The notes: generated by a model from the sequence alone, not told the origin. A DNA stretch of 64,000 bases from Opeltia flavorubescens (GCA_000442125.1 KE546976.1:558001-622000); one strand, 5' to 3'. Positions 1 to 10,928 are shown, counted from the stretch's first letter. Program-made: numbers and translations.

Positions 1-629
1 AGGTAATGAACGGACCAGGTGGCCGGGCGCTTGGGGGAGAGAGACGCATTCATTTGCTCATTCTGGCATTTGTGATACCACGGGTCTCTGACCCATTGCA
101 GGCGTTGCATCTCTGGTTCGGAAGATAATGACCACAAGCACCATGGTGGCGAAAAAAGTTCAAGCGAGCAATCAAACAGAAAAACTTGCCAGGCCAGGAA
201 CAGTGCATAGCTGCACTACCAATTTCCCTTGTGCAATCTTGCAGTGTGCAGTGATCGGCAGCTTACCTTGTATGCAAGCTGCAATATCCCGTTTCTATCA
301 AGTCCACAGAAGAGGTAATTATCCGAGTAACTCTCAACATCCTTAATGACCATTCGAAGCAAATGTATTTATAAATGATGCTTCAGAAATTGATGGGCGG
401 GTTTTGGTCAAAATAACAATACGTCAGATATCAGCATTATATGCCCGGTAAGGGGCTGTCTTTTGGGCTAGCGAATAGCTCGTCGCGGCAGCTCCATTAG
501 GGAACATAGTAGACATTAGAGTAGCGTAAGCAGAATATGATCCCCGGTTGAAATAGGGAATGCAGTACATCCTAGAAGCGAAGAAACAACTCAAGATAAT
601 ATAAGATCTTAAAATTCTTCCTCTATTAT
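1..629. other. Left-edge region without a supported gene
   Basis: No gene can be supported here. On the minus strand an open reading frame runs from about position 120 off the left edge and could be the end of an exon of a gene outside the window, but it matches nothing I recognise. The stretch immediately before the tRNA gene is A/T-rich with no obvious element. Confidence 0.3.
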
Positions 630-756
630 GCATCAATAGTTCAGGGGTTAGAATTCGAGCTTCCCATGCTCGAGAGCGGGGGTAAGTGCTTCTTCAGTCC
701 AATATGATTGGAGTGCACGTCTAACATTACCATTAAGTTCGAGTCCCCGTTGATGC
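630..756 (+). tRNA. tRNA-Gly (anticodon CCC) interrupted by a 56-nt GT-AG intron in the T arm
   Basis: Removing 682-737 leaves a perfect 71-nt tRNA-Gly: 7-bp acceptor stem (630-636 with 750-756), D arm GTTC/GAAT, anticodon stem CGAGC/GCTCG around loop TTCCCAT, 4-nt variable loop, and T arm CGGGG-TTCGAGT-CCCCG. This matches the usual eukaryotic tRNA-Gly plan. The insertion splits the T arm between positions 53 and 54, whereas known nuclear tRNA introns in fungi lie next to the anticodon (37/38). Its ends are GTAAGT and AG, with CTAAC at 721-725, the signals of a spliceosomal intron of typical fungal size. Because the intron ends in G, the genomic B box still reads GTTCGAGTCC, so Pol III promoter function may be intact. 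It could instead be a tRNA pseudogene with a chance insertion, but all arms pair without error, which argues against that. Confidence 0.85.
682..737 (+). other. Putative spliceosomal-type intron inside the tRNA-Gly gene
   Basis: The 56-nt insertion starts GTAAGT and ends AAG, with a CTAAC branch-like motif whose A lies 13 nt before the acceptor. It also holds a hairpin: GTGC (686-689) with GCAC (715-718), and inside that TCCAAT (698-703) with ATTGGA (707-712) around an ATG loop. No run of four T is present, so it should not terminate Pol III. What is seen are the signals and the clean reading of the tRNA without it; removal by the spliceosome is inference. Confidence 0.7.
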
Positions 757-766
757 AAAAAATATA

Positions 767-777
767 TTTTTGTTTTT
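767..777 (+). terminator. Pol III terminator of the tRNA-Gly gene
   Basis: Two runs of five T (767-771 and 773-777) start ten bases after the tRNA 3' end, which is the usual RNA polymerase III stop signal. Their presence supports active transcription of the gene. Confidence 0.6.
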
Positions 778-990
778 GTTGGTCTTCTTATCTCAGATTC
801 CCGCAATGCTGAACTCTGTTTTGTTTCTTGTATTCCAAGACTTTGTGCTGATTCGACAACAGGTCGTTTCAGCCTTAAGTGTTGATTACATCATTGGGGA
901 TTTATGCCCGTTCCTGTGCTAGCCAGCCGTTTCTCCACGCAATTCTGATTGTATATCACTTCGAGAGTATACTCGTTGGTATTCCTGGAC

Positions 991-2208
991 ATGACCTCTG
1001 CGAAGATCCAGAAGACGATCGCTCGCCAGCAGGAGAAGTATACAACTTGTTTCCCGCCCCCTCTCTCTCTCTTTCCTATCTCAACCCCCACTCTCAAACT
1101 CTTGAGACACATACTTATCTCACTCGACCATATGTAGGATTTCAGAAGGCCAATTCTATGAAGCTCACCAGCAGCTTCGAGTTATTGCCTCTCGCTATGT
1201 CAAATCCGAATCCTGGGACGCGGCCATCGATCTCCTCTACGGTGGAGCATTGGCGTTGCTAAAAGCTGGGCAGGGGGGCAGCGGTGGGGACCTCGCAATG
1301 TTTTTGGTGGATGTCTTGGGGAAAGCAGGAAAAGAGGGAGGAGTTGGGGAAAAGAGTGTGTCTCTATCTAGCGCTGTGTTCGGTCAAGGTATGAAGGACA
1401 CGCTGACCAGAGGATTTTGTCATAGGCAAGCTGTTGACGGTATTACGGGCTTTCCCGGCAAAGGAGCCGACAAAGAAGAGATTTGTTGCGGAGATGATCA
1501 ACTGGTCGAGTCGAGTCGGGGAGTATCCGCTAGGTGATCCGGAATTGCACCATGTAGCAGGAAGTATATTCGCAGAAGGTACGATGTTCTGTCCCATCAA
1601 GCAATCGCTGTTATGTTCCTCCCGCACTCATCACGCAACTAGAGTGCGAACCGTATGAGGCCGAGCGTCACCTCGCCCTGGGCACCAAAGACTCCCCTGA
1701 GCAGCTTGCCCAATGCGAATACGATTGGTACACACAGGATGAGCCCAATACTGCCGCCCTCTACGCAGCTCGAGCTATCTTCCCATACCTCGTTGTTGGT
1801 AACCTCCGTTCCGCGAACAAAGCCCACCTCATTTTCACATCCCGCCTCCACAGCAGCAATAAATCCCTTAGTGTCCAAGAAGTCAGTAGCAAATCATCCG
1901 ATATGCGCGTCTATCCTATCCTTCCACTCCTAAATTTCCTCGGCTTGTTACTACTGGCGATACAGAGGGGTAACAGCGACCTATACAGGCAGTTGGCGAA
2001 GCATTACGCCCCGCACGTAAAGGAGGTGGGCTTATGGGACGATGTCTTGGCCCAGATTGGAGAGATGTACTTTGGCATTAGGATACCAAGGCAGGGTAAT
2101 CCGTTGTTCGATATGATGGGAAGTATGATGGGGTTTGGGGGTGGAAGTCCCAAACCAAAGCCAAAGAAGTCAGACGTGCCGCCTCCCCCAGCGGTGGACC
2201 TGGATTAA
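991..2208 (+). CDS. GET4: Get4, tail-anchored protein insertion (GET pathway) factor
   Basis: Four exons: 991-1037, 1138-1388, 1426-1578, 1643-2208, giving 338 residues. Get4 pairs with Get5 in the cytosol and bridges Sgt2 and Get3, so tail-anchored proteins are passed to the ER insertion machinery. The family helical-repeat signature is clear: EGQFYEAHQQLRVIASRYVK near the N-terminus, then AAIDLLYGGA, MINWSSRVGEYPLGDPELH in the middle, QCEYDWYTQDEPNTAALY, and a C-terminal region with LLAIQRGNSDLYRQL. It ends in a low-complexity tail rich in Gly, Pro and Lys. Intron 1 (100 nt, CT-rich) is longer than the others. Length fits the fungal family. The start is the ATG giving MTSAKIQKTIARQQEK. Confidence 0.95.
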
Positions 2209-2521
2209 AATACCGGGCTGGGATGCGGGATTTGTCAATAGTGACTCGGTAAACATTAGGCCACCAGAAGACTGTTATTGCGGTTTTCTGCTCAACTCAG
2301 TTGTGCTTCCTCGGCCTCGTACATCCAATTATCATTGTCCAAAGCAGCAACCTTTCGTCTAAGACTCGCCTGTACCGCACCGAGGAGCTCTGGAGTGATT
2401 ATATTAGTTAGTTGTTGTGGAAAGTACGAGCGCTATTGCAATGCCAACCCATCTTATCACTGGGAACAAAGCTCCGGCTTTTGTAAGTTTCCAGTAGTCG
2501 TTCTTCAAGTCCTAGTCTGGA
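2209..2521. other. Intergenic, nothing recognised
   Basis: Short spacer between the GET4 stop and the end of the small minus-strand reading frame. Reading frames here are short and match nothing I know. Confidence 0.4.
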
Positions 2522-2872
2522 TCAGCCTGGTTGATCTCGCAATCTGATTGCATCAAAACGCGTTGACATACTCTCTTTCTCACTATGCGAGGCCTCCTCA
2601 TTCCCTCCGGCGGCTTGTTCTTCCTCCACGGGCAGCAGTTGGGGCATCTGAATCTGTGGATCCCCATTCTGATCTCTCATCAGAATATCTGAGCTATCAT
2701 CGTAGCGCGTCTCTGGCATGCTGGCTGTACCGGAGGAAGTCGTTGACGCGCCTCCTGCCGCCGATGGGCCAGTAGGTCGACGGATGAGATGATGGCCATG
2801 GAAGAGGTTGCGGCGGGCAGGGTTATTGGTGGTACCCATAGTTTCCCGAGACGCTGTAGGTCGAGACGTCAT
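2522..2872 (-). CDS. Small hypothetical protein (116 aa), polar and acidic
   Basis: An uninterrupted 116-codon frame with an ATG start, read away from the MITE. I do not recognise the family. The N-terminal third is basic and Ser/Thr/Asn-rich (NPARRNLFHGHHLIRRP), the middle is Ala/Gly/Ser-rich, and the C-terminal half is acidic (LLPVEEEQAAGGNEEASHSE), ending near RFDAIRLRD. No signal peptide or membrane segment is visible. The composition suggests a largely disordered, perhaps nuclear, protein. It shares its upstream region with RAI1, and a MITE sits there. It could be one exon of a longer gene. Confidence 0.45.
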   Translation of the reverse strand: MTSRPTASRETMGTTNNPARRNLFHGHHLIRRPTGPSAAGGASTTSSGTASMPETRYDDSSDILMRDQNGDPQIQMPQLLPVEEEQAAGGNEEASHSEKESMSTRFDAIRLRDQPG

Positions 2873-2945
2873 AGAATGGTAATTATGGAAGAAGGATAGA
2901 ATTCTGCGTTCCTCTCAGTCATGGGTCTCGCGTATTTGATTTTCA

Positions 2946-3303
2946 GGCTGCGTCTATAGTACAGAGGAGCTAATTCATGCTCTAATTTAGCCTTATCTAG
3001 TGTGCTGAGTTTTATCTATCTTTTCCCAATTATTTCATTCTGCCAAGTAAAACGTAGGATACGAGATTAGAAGGCTATAAAGTAGGGGAATAACGATTGT
3101 CAATGATCGTAGAACTGTAAAAACCTTAGGATACTACGTACCCTTCAAACGTTGTCCTGTAGGGAGCTTGAAGTAGAGAGAACACCGGCGCCAGCGAGGT
3201 AGGAACGCGTTCTCCGTGTGGTTCATCACAAATTTGAAGCTCAACGCACTAGATAACGCTAAATTAATGCATGCATTAGTTCCTCTGTACTATAGACGCA
3301 GCC
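2946..3303. mobile_element. MITE, copy 1 (long terminal inverted repeats, 8-bp target duplication)
   Basis: A 358-bp element with no coding capacity. Its ends are inverted repeats of about 64 bp, starting GGCTGCGTCTATAGTACAG on the left and mirrored on the right, with a few mismatches. It is flanked by identical GATTTTCA on both sides (2938-2945 and 3304-3311; the match extends one more base). An 8-9 bp duplication and long TIRs fit hAT- or Mutator-type non-autonomous elements. It lies between the divergent small ORF and RAI1, so it now forms much of their shared promoter. A relative is found at 25,931-26,267. Confidence 0.9.
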
Positions 3304-3484
3304 GATTTTCAGCCTCGAGGGCGTGATCTACAAGGCTGCAAATGAAGCCGAACCAAATTCAGGACCCCTTACTTGATCGATGCAGCCATGTTCCAAATAG
3401 ATCAACGATGCATACTGATCTATCAGTATCCCGATTAATCAACTTGAAGTTAACGTATCTATTCTAGTCTCGGGGAAGGTCGCG

Positions 3485-5082
3485 ATGGCTCGCTTCGACA
3501 TTCAACCCCTGAGTCGGTTCACGACTGGGTTTAATGCATCTATTGGGAGACCAAGGGTCGATTTCCCCATCCTCACAAGACTGCAGGCATTAAGCTTAAT
3601 TGACGGTAGGAGATTGCGTTTTTTTCGTATGATCATGCACATCGTTTCCACCTCGACGAACGTTCATTGCGTTACTACTATCCTCCTAGGATCGGGGCCA
3701 ACCTATCCGAGGGCTTTGATACATTCGAGCAACTGGATGATGCGGCGGATGATCACCTTGATGGTCTGCTTGAAACCATCACCGACTTTGAACGGCGGAC
3801 ACGCACCAGATGCCGCGCTGATATAATCACTTGGCGAGGCATGATGACCAAGATCATGGCTACTCCTTTCGATGTTTTCAATGGGTACGCATGCTTCTTT
3901 ACTTAAGATTGCTTTTAGCATTGATTCTCGAAGTTATGAGATGAATGCAACCAGATTCCAAGTGGGCAGGTCCTTGGTTCCTCGTGGCTGAAGGCAAGCT
4001 GTGCATGCTAATATGCTATCCCAAGGACACAATGTAAGTTGATAAGCGCCTGCCTCGGTATCTTCGTATGAATGCCAATTCTTGCAAGCTTCATCGAGGA
4101 GAACCACGCACATAAGCTTGAATCAAGACAAGCACAGCACAACCAGCTTGCTCAACCAGGGACCGCATCCCAAGATCTAATGAGCTATTGGGGTGCGTTC
4201 CCCCTTTCTCTTCCACGCAACCATTCTACCCCTAGGCCTCCCATTTTTAAATGAAGTCCAATCACAGGCTATAAATTCGAAACCCTTTCTCTCCTCCCCG
4301 CTCCTTGGGCTGAAACTTCTCGCGAATACATCGAGGGCAGGGAAGACCTCACCGTCAGCAACAGCGCCCAATACTGTTCGATCGTCAAAACCGGTATCGG
4401 CAAATCAAAACTTGTCCTGGGCGGTGAAGTCGATGCACGTAAGTTCCCGCTACAGTCCTCTAGATGTTACTCTCAAGACTCCCTAAATAGCCTTCAACTC
4501 TCTTACCCTCAGGAATTCTAGTCTGGGACGCCAAACCCTCTGACCCTGCCTCCCCCATCAATTGGGTTGAGCTCAAAACAGCCGCCACTCCGCTCTCTGA
4601 CAGGGATACACTCAAGTACGAGCGTAAACTTCTCAAATTCTGGATCCAGTCATTCCTCCTTGGCGTTCCTAAAATCATCGTTGGTCTTCGAAGCAAAGAC
4701 GGGATTCTGCAGAGTCTAGAGGAGCTCGAGACCGCCCACATCCCAAGATTGGTAAAGGCGAAGGGGAAAGGTAGCTGGGATGGGAACGTGTGCATCAATT
4801 ACTCGGCAGCATTCTTGGAGTGTACGGATACCCCCTGAGATTTTCTTGCATTTTATGTAGGGTTATGTGTTAGGCTTCTTGCTTGTGCTTACTAGTAGAT
4901 CGACAGGGTTAGGTGCTGTGATCACCGAAGATGGTGGGATTTGGCGGGTACGGAAAAGGGAGAAGATGCCGGTGGTCGAGGTATTCAAGGTAGAGGAGAG
5001 CGGTCACGGTGATATTCTCTCGGATGATTTTGTCAAGTGGCGCAGCCGCGATGATCGGGGAAACGAGGTATCGATGCCTTAG
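3485..5082 (+). CDS. RAI1: Rai1/DXO-type decapping nuclease, partner of the Rat1 exonuclease
   Basis: Eight exons: 3485-3556, 3610-3884, 3934-3961, 4026-4033, 4089-4192, 4268-4438, 4513-4821, 4907-5082, giving 380 residues. Rai1 removes incomplete or NAD-type 5' caps in the nucleus and stimulates Rat1. Family blocks appear in order: EIAFFSYD, RYYYPP, GFDTFEQLDDAADDHLDGLL, WRGMMTKIM, MNATRFQ, DTIFIEENHAHK, YWGYKFE, GGEVDA and WVELKTA. The last two carry the expected metal-binding acidic residues and lysine. Exon 4 is only 8 nt; it restores the conserved junction FQ-DTIFIEEN and has a GTAAGT donor. Intron 7 removes in-frame stops. RAI1 is convergent with MOD5. Confidence 0.93.
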
Positions 5083-5656
5083 CCCCTAAAATGAATACCC
5101 TACGCAGCAGCGGAAGGGATAACAGTTTTCCAACAACCATGGTTCGTTAGTATCTTGACGGTGTTTTTCAGCCCAGGTAGTAGCGAAAATCGGTTGATGC
5201 TCTACAGAGATGGGGAAGCTTCCGGTGTTCCCTACTTCAGAGATGTGAAGCCATACTCGGTCATTAGTGATCAGGCCTGGCATCACCACTAGGATCATTG
5301 GGGAGGGTGTTGATCCTTCTCAGAGCTTTACCTAAACATGGAAATTGGTCCCAATAACCATTCTGGTTTTGCCTCAGAATTGTGACGTAACGTGTAAATC
5401 GGAATGTGTGGTGTCCTAGCTCCAGCATTGCAGGTAAAAATTCAAGGTGTGACGAAAGTCCAACTTCCGCCGGAAGCTTGAGCGGCGTTGCTTGGATTAT
5501 CGAGGGCGTACACCGGTCTAAATGGACCTCGGTATCCTGCCTAACAAACTTGAGTATTGGCATTGAACGCCTCCAAGGCATCGGATGTGACTAGTCACGG
5601 TCATCTTTGCATTTAGTCATTCGTCCTATACAGGACCGAAAGGACAGCCAGGCTTT
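5083..5656. other. Intergenic between convergent RAI1 and MOD5
   Basis: Contains a minus-strand open frame of 105 codons (5264-5581) with no recognisable motif. It lies between two 3' ends and is probably not a gene. Confidence 0.35.
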
Positions 5657-7060
5657 TCAACTGGGATTTTTTGGATACAGCACTTGCCAATCTATTGGCG
5701 TTCTAACCGCTCTTTTGTGCTTCTTAGTCCTTGGGTGGGCATCCCATTCTTTTTGTGTCATCAAAGTCATTTTACATATCTCACAATACCGTGCTTTAAT
5801 TTGCTGTTTTGCAGAAGGAATAAAAGCCTTACTTTCGACGTTGGATGGATTACTTGGCGTTGGACTTTGTCTTCCTTCAAGAAATGCAGATACAACAGTA
5901 CATGCAGTCGATCCGACTTTGTGCTGCCACTGGAGATGCTCAGTACCATTGAGCAGTGCTAATTTATCCCGTACGCCATTTTCCTGGAAGGCTTCAAGTA
6001 GCTTGCGTCGGATCCATCGATGTTGCCGCCTAGCATACTGCCGCGTCGCAGCCTGAGTCTTCGCAACGCCTTTTTTTTTGAGCTCTGCAAGACGACCGAT
6101 AGGTAGGCTACCCTCCTCGTCCGCTACGATGTATGGGAGTAGTTCCTTGAAGCCAATAGCAGCCCATATACCACTGCTTTGATCGACGTGATTTCCACCG
6201 TCCTCCTGCTTCTTTAAATCCTGCAGCATTGACCTCACTTCTTCCGTCAAACCAGATCGAACCATATTTTCGACGCGTTGATTCAACCTTACAGACAACT
6301 CATCAAGGTCTGCATAGATCCATAGTATCAAAGCGTCATATCGTAGCGGTGACAGATCTATCTGGGTAGAGATCCTGCTTTGCTCCTTGGTCTCAAGTTC
6401 CAGAGACTGGCGTTGATGGATTTTAGACATCGATTCGCGTTGCTCGCGGTATAGGTCCGATGGCTTTTTACCCGTCGTAAAATGGACCTCTAGACTATGC
6501 CGGATTTTTCGCCGGTCATTCGGATGCCATCGCGATGCATGCTCTGGATCAATTTTCTGAAGCTCAGCAAGCATATCCTCTGTAGATGCTGCTAGTATAG
6601 GCCATTCCCTCTCCTGGGCTTCGGTGGTACGATGACCCGCGCCCAGATTGGCTAAGCTATTCTCGAAGAGGAGTGATTGAATGTAATAATGGGTGCCACC
6701 AACCACGATGGGGATCTTGCCTCTGTCGACTATTTCATGGATGATCCGATCGGCGGCTCCGACAAACTTCCCTACCGCCCATGGTTCTTCATTCAAACTG
6801 ACACAGCCTAGAAGATGATGTGGTATCGATTTCCTCTCGGTAAAGGGTAATTTGTTTGTTGCTATCGGCAGACCCTCATACATCTGCAACGCGTCTGCAT
6901 TGATGATTTCGCCATTGAATTTCACGGCTAGTGAAACTGCAAGCTAGAGTAATTTAGCAGGCATAATCAAACTCCTCCAGGTCACGCATACTTCAGATTT
7001 GCCAGTACCAGTAGCCCCAGCGATTGCTATGACACGGTGCTTCGCGAATGACGTTGACAT
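5657..7060 (-). CDS. MOD5: tRNA dimethylallyltransferase (i6A37 synthesis)
   Basis: Two exons, 7060-6992 and 6943-5657, with a 48-nt intron; 451 residues. The enzyme adds an isopentenyl group from DMAPP to A37 of tRNAs reading UNN codons, in cytosol and mitochondria in yeast. The first exon holds the P-loop GATGTGKSE, which the intron follows directly. Then come INADALQMYEGLPIATNK, the HHLLG block and VVGGTHYYIQSLLFEN. The C-terminus has a matrin/U1-type zinc finger, CEICKMTLMTQKEWDAH followed by KKHKR, as in eukaryotic family members. The 5' end faces CAF16 across about 270 bp, which likely holds both promoters. Confidence 0.95.
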
Positions 7061-7333
7061 GGATAACCGTTGAAATGCCTGACACAGCATCGATTATTGA
7101 TGAATTGCCCATGCCTAGCTCTACCGATTGTTCGGCCGTGGACATTTCGGTGCCGATGCCTCTAAGGCGCTCGGCATAACCCAGGCGCGACCCGCTCGCT
7201 TAGAGCACCTCTAAACCCCGTTCTGTCGCGAAAACATCCTTTGAACGTCATCATCATCCAGTCGTTGCCGCACACGGACAAGTAAAAAACGCAGAGGACT
7301 CCATTGTTTTCACTCGCTGTGCCACACAGGGCG

Positions 7334-8243
7334 ATGACCCAAAGCGACGACGGCAGGGAAGGAAAGGCACCATCTATTGCCGTCAACTACCTGTCCTATA
7401 CCTTCCCAGATGGTTCGTCAGGCCTCCAAGACGTGTTTCTCGACCTCCCACCTGGCAGTCGCACCTTACTTATAGGCGGTAATGGCAATCTTGTACTTGC
7501 GAAATCTTATAGCCGTGCCCAGCCTGACTATTGATTAAGCAAATGGAGCCGGCAAGACAACCCTCCTTCGTCTACTCTCTGGCAAACGTCTCGCACCCAG
7601 TGGAACAGTCAGCGTGGCAGGCGTTGATCCCTTCAAATATGGGCTAGAAGGCGTTACTTACCTCGGTCTGGAATGGGTCTTGAACCCGATTGTCAGAACT
7701 GATATTGATGTTCCCACCCTGTTAGCATCAGTAGGTGGTAATCATTACCAGCAACGACGGGATGAGCTCCTTGGTGTTTTGGACATCGACCTTTCGTGGC
7801 GGATGCACGCTGTTAGTGATGGGGAGCGGAGGCGCGTGCAGCTAGCAATGGGTCTCCTAAGACCGTGGCGTGTCCTGCTGCTGGACGAAATCACCGTTGA
7901 TTTGGATTTGCTCAGTCGGAGCAACTTTCTAGCTTTTCTTAAGCAGGAGACTGAAATCAGACCCTGTACCATAGTATACGCGACACATATCCTTGATAAC
8001 TTGGCCCAATGGCCTACACACCTGGTCCACATGCACCTTGGTCGAGTCAAGGAATGGGGACCACCAGAGAATTTTCAAGCGGAGATGCCGCAGAACGGGA
8101 ACAGTCGTTTAGGAGAGTTAGTACTTACCTGGCTGAAGCAAGACCTAAAGGAAAGAGGGCCTCGGCAAGGACTGGCTAACGAGGGGAAGACGTATGAAAA
8201 TTTTGAGGGCCGAGGAGGTTATGGAAACGAGAAAATGACTTGA
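7334..8243 (+). CDS. CAF16: Caf16-like soluble ABC ATPase (Ccr4-Not associated)
   Basis: Two exons, 7334-7478 and 7540-8243; 282 residues. This is a single ABC domain without membrane segments. Walker A (GANGAGKTT) is created by splicing the 61-nt intron. The signature reads [18 protein letters not shown], followed by Walker [13 protein letters not shown] and the switch His in ATHI. In yeast, Caf16 binds Ccr4-Not and Mediator components; that role is known of the family, not shown here. The start chosen is the first ATG, before [19 protein letters not shown]. The gene is convergent with ELP2, with about 150 bp between stops. Confidence 0.9.
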
Positions 8244-8395
8244 AATGCATTCGAGTTGTGTGTCTTCCGACAGCTTCAACACGCTGGTCATATCCACTGG
8301 TTCCTCTCAGTTGACGTTCTTGGATGGGTGAGTCACGTATAAATCCAGTCGTTGTATAGGGCTGTATGCTAGCAAATTCATATCTGATTCGCATG

Positions 8396-10928
8396 CTATT
8401 TTACATCGAGAGATATCGATAGGACTCTTATCGAGCAATCTTCACTAGAAATCGCCAATTGCCCGGATGGTTGATCGGGAGTCTTTGCATTAAGGTCCGT
8501 GTCCCGATCTGTTATGTGAGGCCGCCATCGAAGCTGTGTGATAGATTTAGAAGCATAAAAGCTAGGTAGGAAGTCAGCCCTCATCGGTGCTCGACGAACA
8601 CGTTCACTTACCAGTTGTCAAGCCTGTGAGATGAGCTGATAGTCAATGTAGGTTTCGTGATCAGATGTATGGTCACGCTACCATCCTCCTCCGCCGCTGC
8701 CAATACTAGTATGTTTTCCAGGGCTTGAAGTGCATCGACTGCTGTAACCGGCGAAGCTGTGGAGATTGTGGTTATTGCCTCTTTGTCACTTTTCGCAAGA
8801 TCCCAGACTTTACAGGTCTTGTCTCTGCCAGCAGTAACGAATATTTCTCCTGCTGTGCTCGGCGCCCAGCAAGCGCTCAGTATCATTCGTGAATGAGCTC
8901 TCAGGTTCCTGGTTTTCATGTGGAACACTGAACGGTCGATGTCATTTCTTTCAAATAAAGCCCACTGTCTGTCTCGTCCAGCGCTTAGCAGATATCGATC
9001 GTCGTTTCTGAATTGTAGAGATGTCACAGTCAAGGAGTGAGCGGTCAGGGATGGTCCTACGGCTCTCCAATTTCTGGTTTCAAACAGGCGAATGACCGCA
9101 TGGTCCAAAGAGCTAGCTTTACAAGCTGTGGCGATGACTGAACCATCATGGCTGGAGGCGACAGCAGAAATCTCGTAGCCATGCCCATACAATTTCTCTC
9201 TCTCTGGCCACAGAGTGTGCCGTGCAAGATCATCTTCAATTGGAGGACGTGCTTTCTCTTGGGTCGCCTTGTCGGCTGAAGGAGCAGACGGTGATGAGCT
9301 AACCTCTGTGAATGGTCTATCTTGATCCGACAGATTTTCAGCTCCCTTTTGCACCGTTTTATTCGACAACCCCAAGACGGGAACATTGGCAGCTCCGGGG
9401 AGCTCCTTCTCGGAAAGAGTCCATATACCGCAAAGCCTTCGTAGCAGCTCAGCTGTACACTGAGGCTCGTCGAATACCCTCAACAACTTCTCATCTGCAC
9501 CTGATACGAACTGGAGCTCACCCACGGTATCAATGCAATTGAGATCATAGCCATGGATCTGTGGTCGCCCAATCTCATGCCAGGATTTTCGTCCTTCGCC
9601 AATCCACTCTGCATGCAGCCGTGTCGTTTGGTCTGATCCAGTTGTGAGAAGGTAAGAGCCATCCTTAGCCCAAGCAATGTCCGTCGCCGATTTTGTATGG
9701 CCACTGATACCGACGCCATGCACCCAACGCTGGCGATCTCTGTCATAGTTCCACAGCCTCCAACTACCGGTCCTCCCCAGGCTGACTACACTCTGTCCGT
9801 CATCTGACCAAAGTCCGGTCCAAAATCCTCCTACACCACCAGTCGCTGTTGTTGAACCCTTCTGTGCACTAATCTCGCCAAGCCGAGTAGTACAAACCCA
9901 GACTCCAGAATCCGTATCGGTGTCCCACATGGCGAGCGAGCTGTCAGCTGAAGCGGAGAGGAGCCGTACTTTCCCATCGTTCCTTTGCCACGCAACCGTG
10001 TAGATCCAATCCTCATGGCCGAGGAGAAGAGCTTCGAAGGTAATGAAAAACAGATCGGACGCAGTGCGAACTTTATGTGTCTTGTTCGACAAGAGACTCT
10101 CGAAATCAAGGTTCTCTTCTAGTTTATGGTCATTTTCTTGCATAGATTTGGTGATTTTATGAATGCGCCAAAGCCTGATGTACTTATCCTGGCTTGCGGA
10201 GGCTAGTAGAAAGTCACTATCGACGCCGTCGTTCTCTACTGTCACGGCCAGCGAGCGAATCCAACCTTCATGCCCGCTGAGCGTTGCCTGATGAGTAAAC
10301 CCGTTTTTACTCTTGATGTAGACGTAGATGTTGGCTTGTGTGCCGGCTGCTGCCAGGAGGAAGTTATCCTGATCTAAGGCAGACAAAGCGAGAGCTAATG
10401 GAAGGAATTTCGGGCTGGTCTGAATGGTTTGCAATACAGATACTTTCCACTTAGGATTCGCACGATCAACCTTCCAGATCTTGATGAATGCATCAGCTCC
10501 ACCTGAGGCAAGTATCCCACTCCCTCGAACAACAGCTAGGCAATTAATGGAGCCCGCGTGGCCTGCGAGTATGCCGGCTGGACTGTAGAATTTGTGATGT
10601 AGCTGGTCAGGCTCCCAGAGTCTAATTGTCTGATCGACCGAGGCACTGACTATTAAACTTGACCACTCTTTCGCAGGACGAAAGAATTTTACAGCAATCA
10701 CATCTTCACTATGGCCGCGTAGAAGTGTGGAAACGCCTTCGTAGGGATTTCTCTTAGTTTATAAGCTCAGGGAATCAACGATGTAGTTTTTAATCTTACC
10801 AGAGGATCCCAAATCGCTACATTCCTGTTACTCCCAAAAGCTACCAGTCCAGTAGTCGAGTCCCAGTCCGCGGCCGCTGGATGTCTATTGCCGCCTGCAG
10901 AGATGTATTCGTTCTGAAATTTGACCAT
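8396..10928 (-). CDS. ELP2: Elongator complex subunit 2, WD40 protein
   Basis: Three exons: 10928-10800, 10752-8612, 8561-8396; 811 residues. Elp2 is the double beta-propeller scaffold of Elongator, which makes cm5U34-type wobble modifications on tRNA. WD repeats are seen along the whole length, for example SSLIVSASVDQTIRLWEPD, GHAGSINCLAV, GHEGWIRSLAV, GHEDWIYTVAW, YLLTTGSDQTTRLHAEW and FVTAGRDKTCKVWDL. The unspliced reading stops at 8608, but a strong GTAAGT donor overlaps that stop and the next exon supplies the typical Elp2 end (SKSITQLRWRP, LAISSEDCSIRVL). Exon 1 encodes MVKFQNEYISAGGNRHPAAA. It shares a 475-bp divergent promoter with URM1. Confidence 0.95.

Noticed and set aside
128-346. 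72-codon plus-strand open frame near the left edge
   Set aside because: No motif, no splice-supported extension, and composition like translated noncoding DNA.
5264-5581. 105-codon minus-strand frame between RAI1 and MOD5
   Set aside because: Lies between two convergent 3' ends and matches no family I recognise; likely UTR/spacer.
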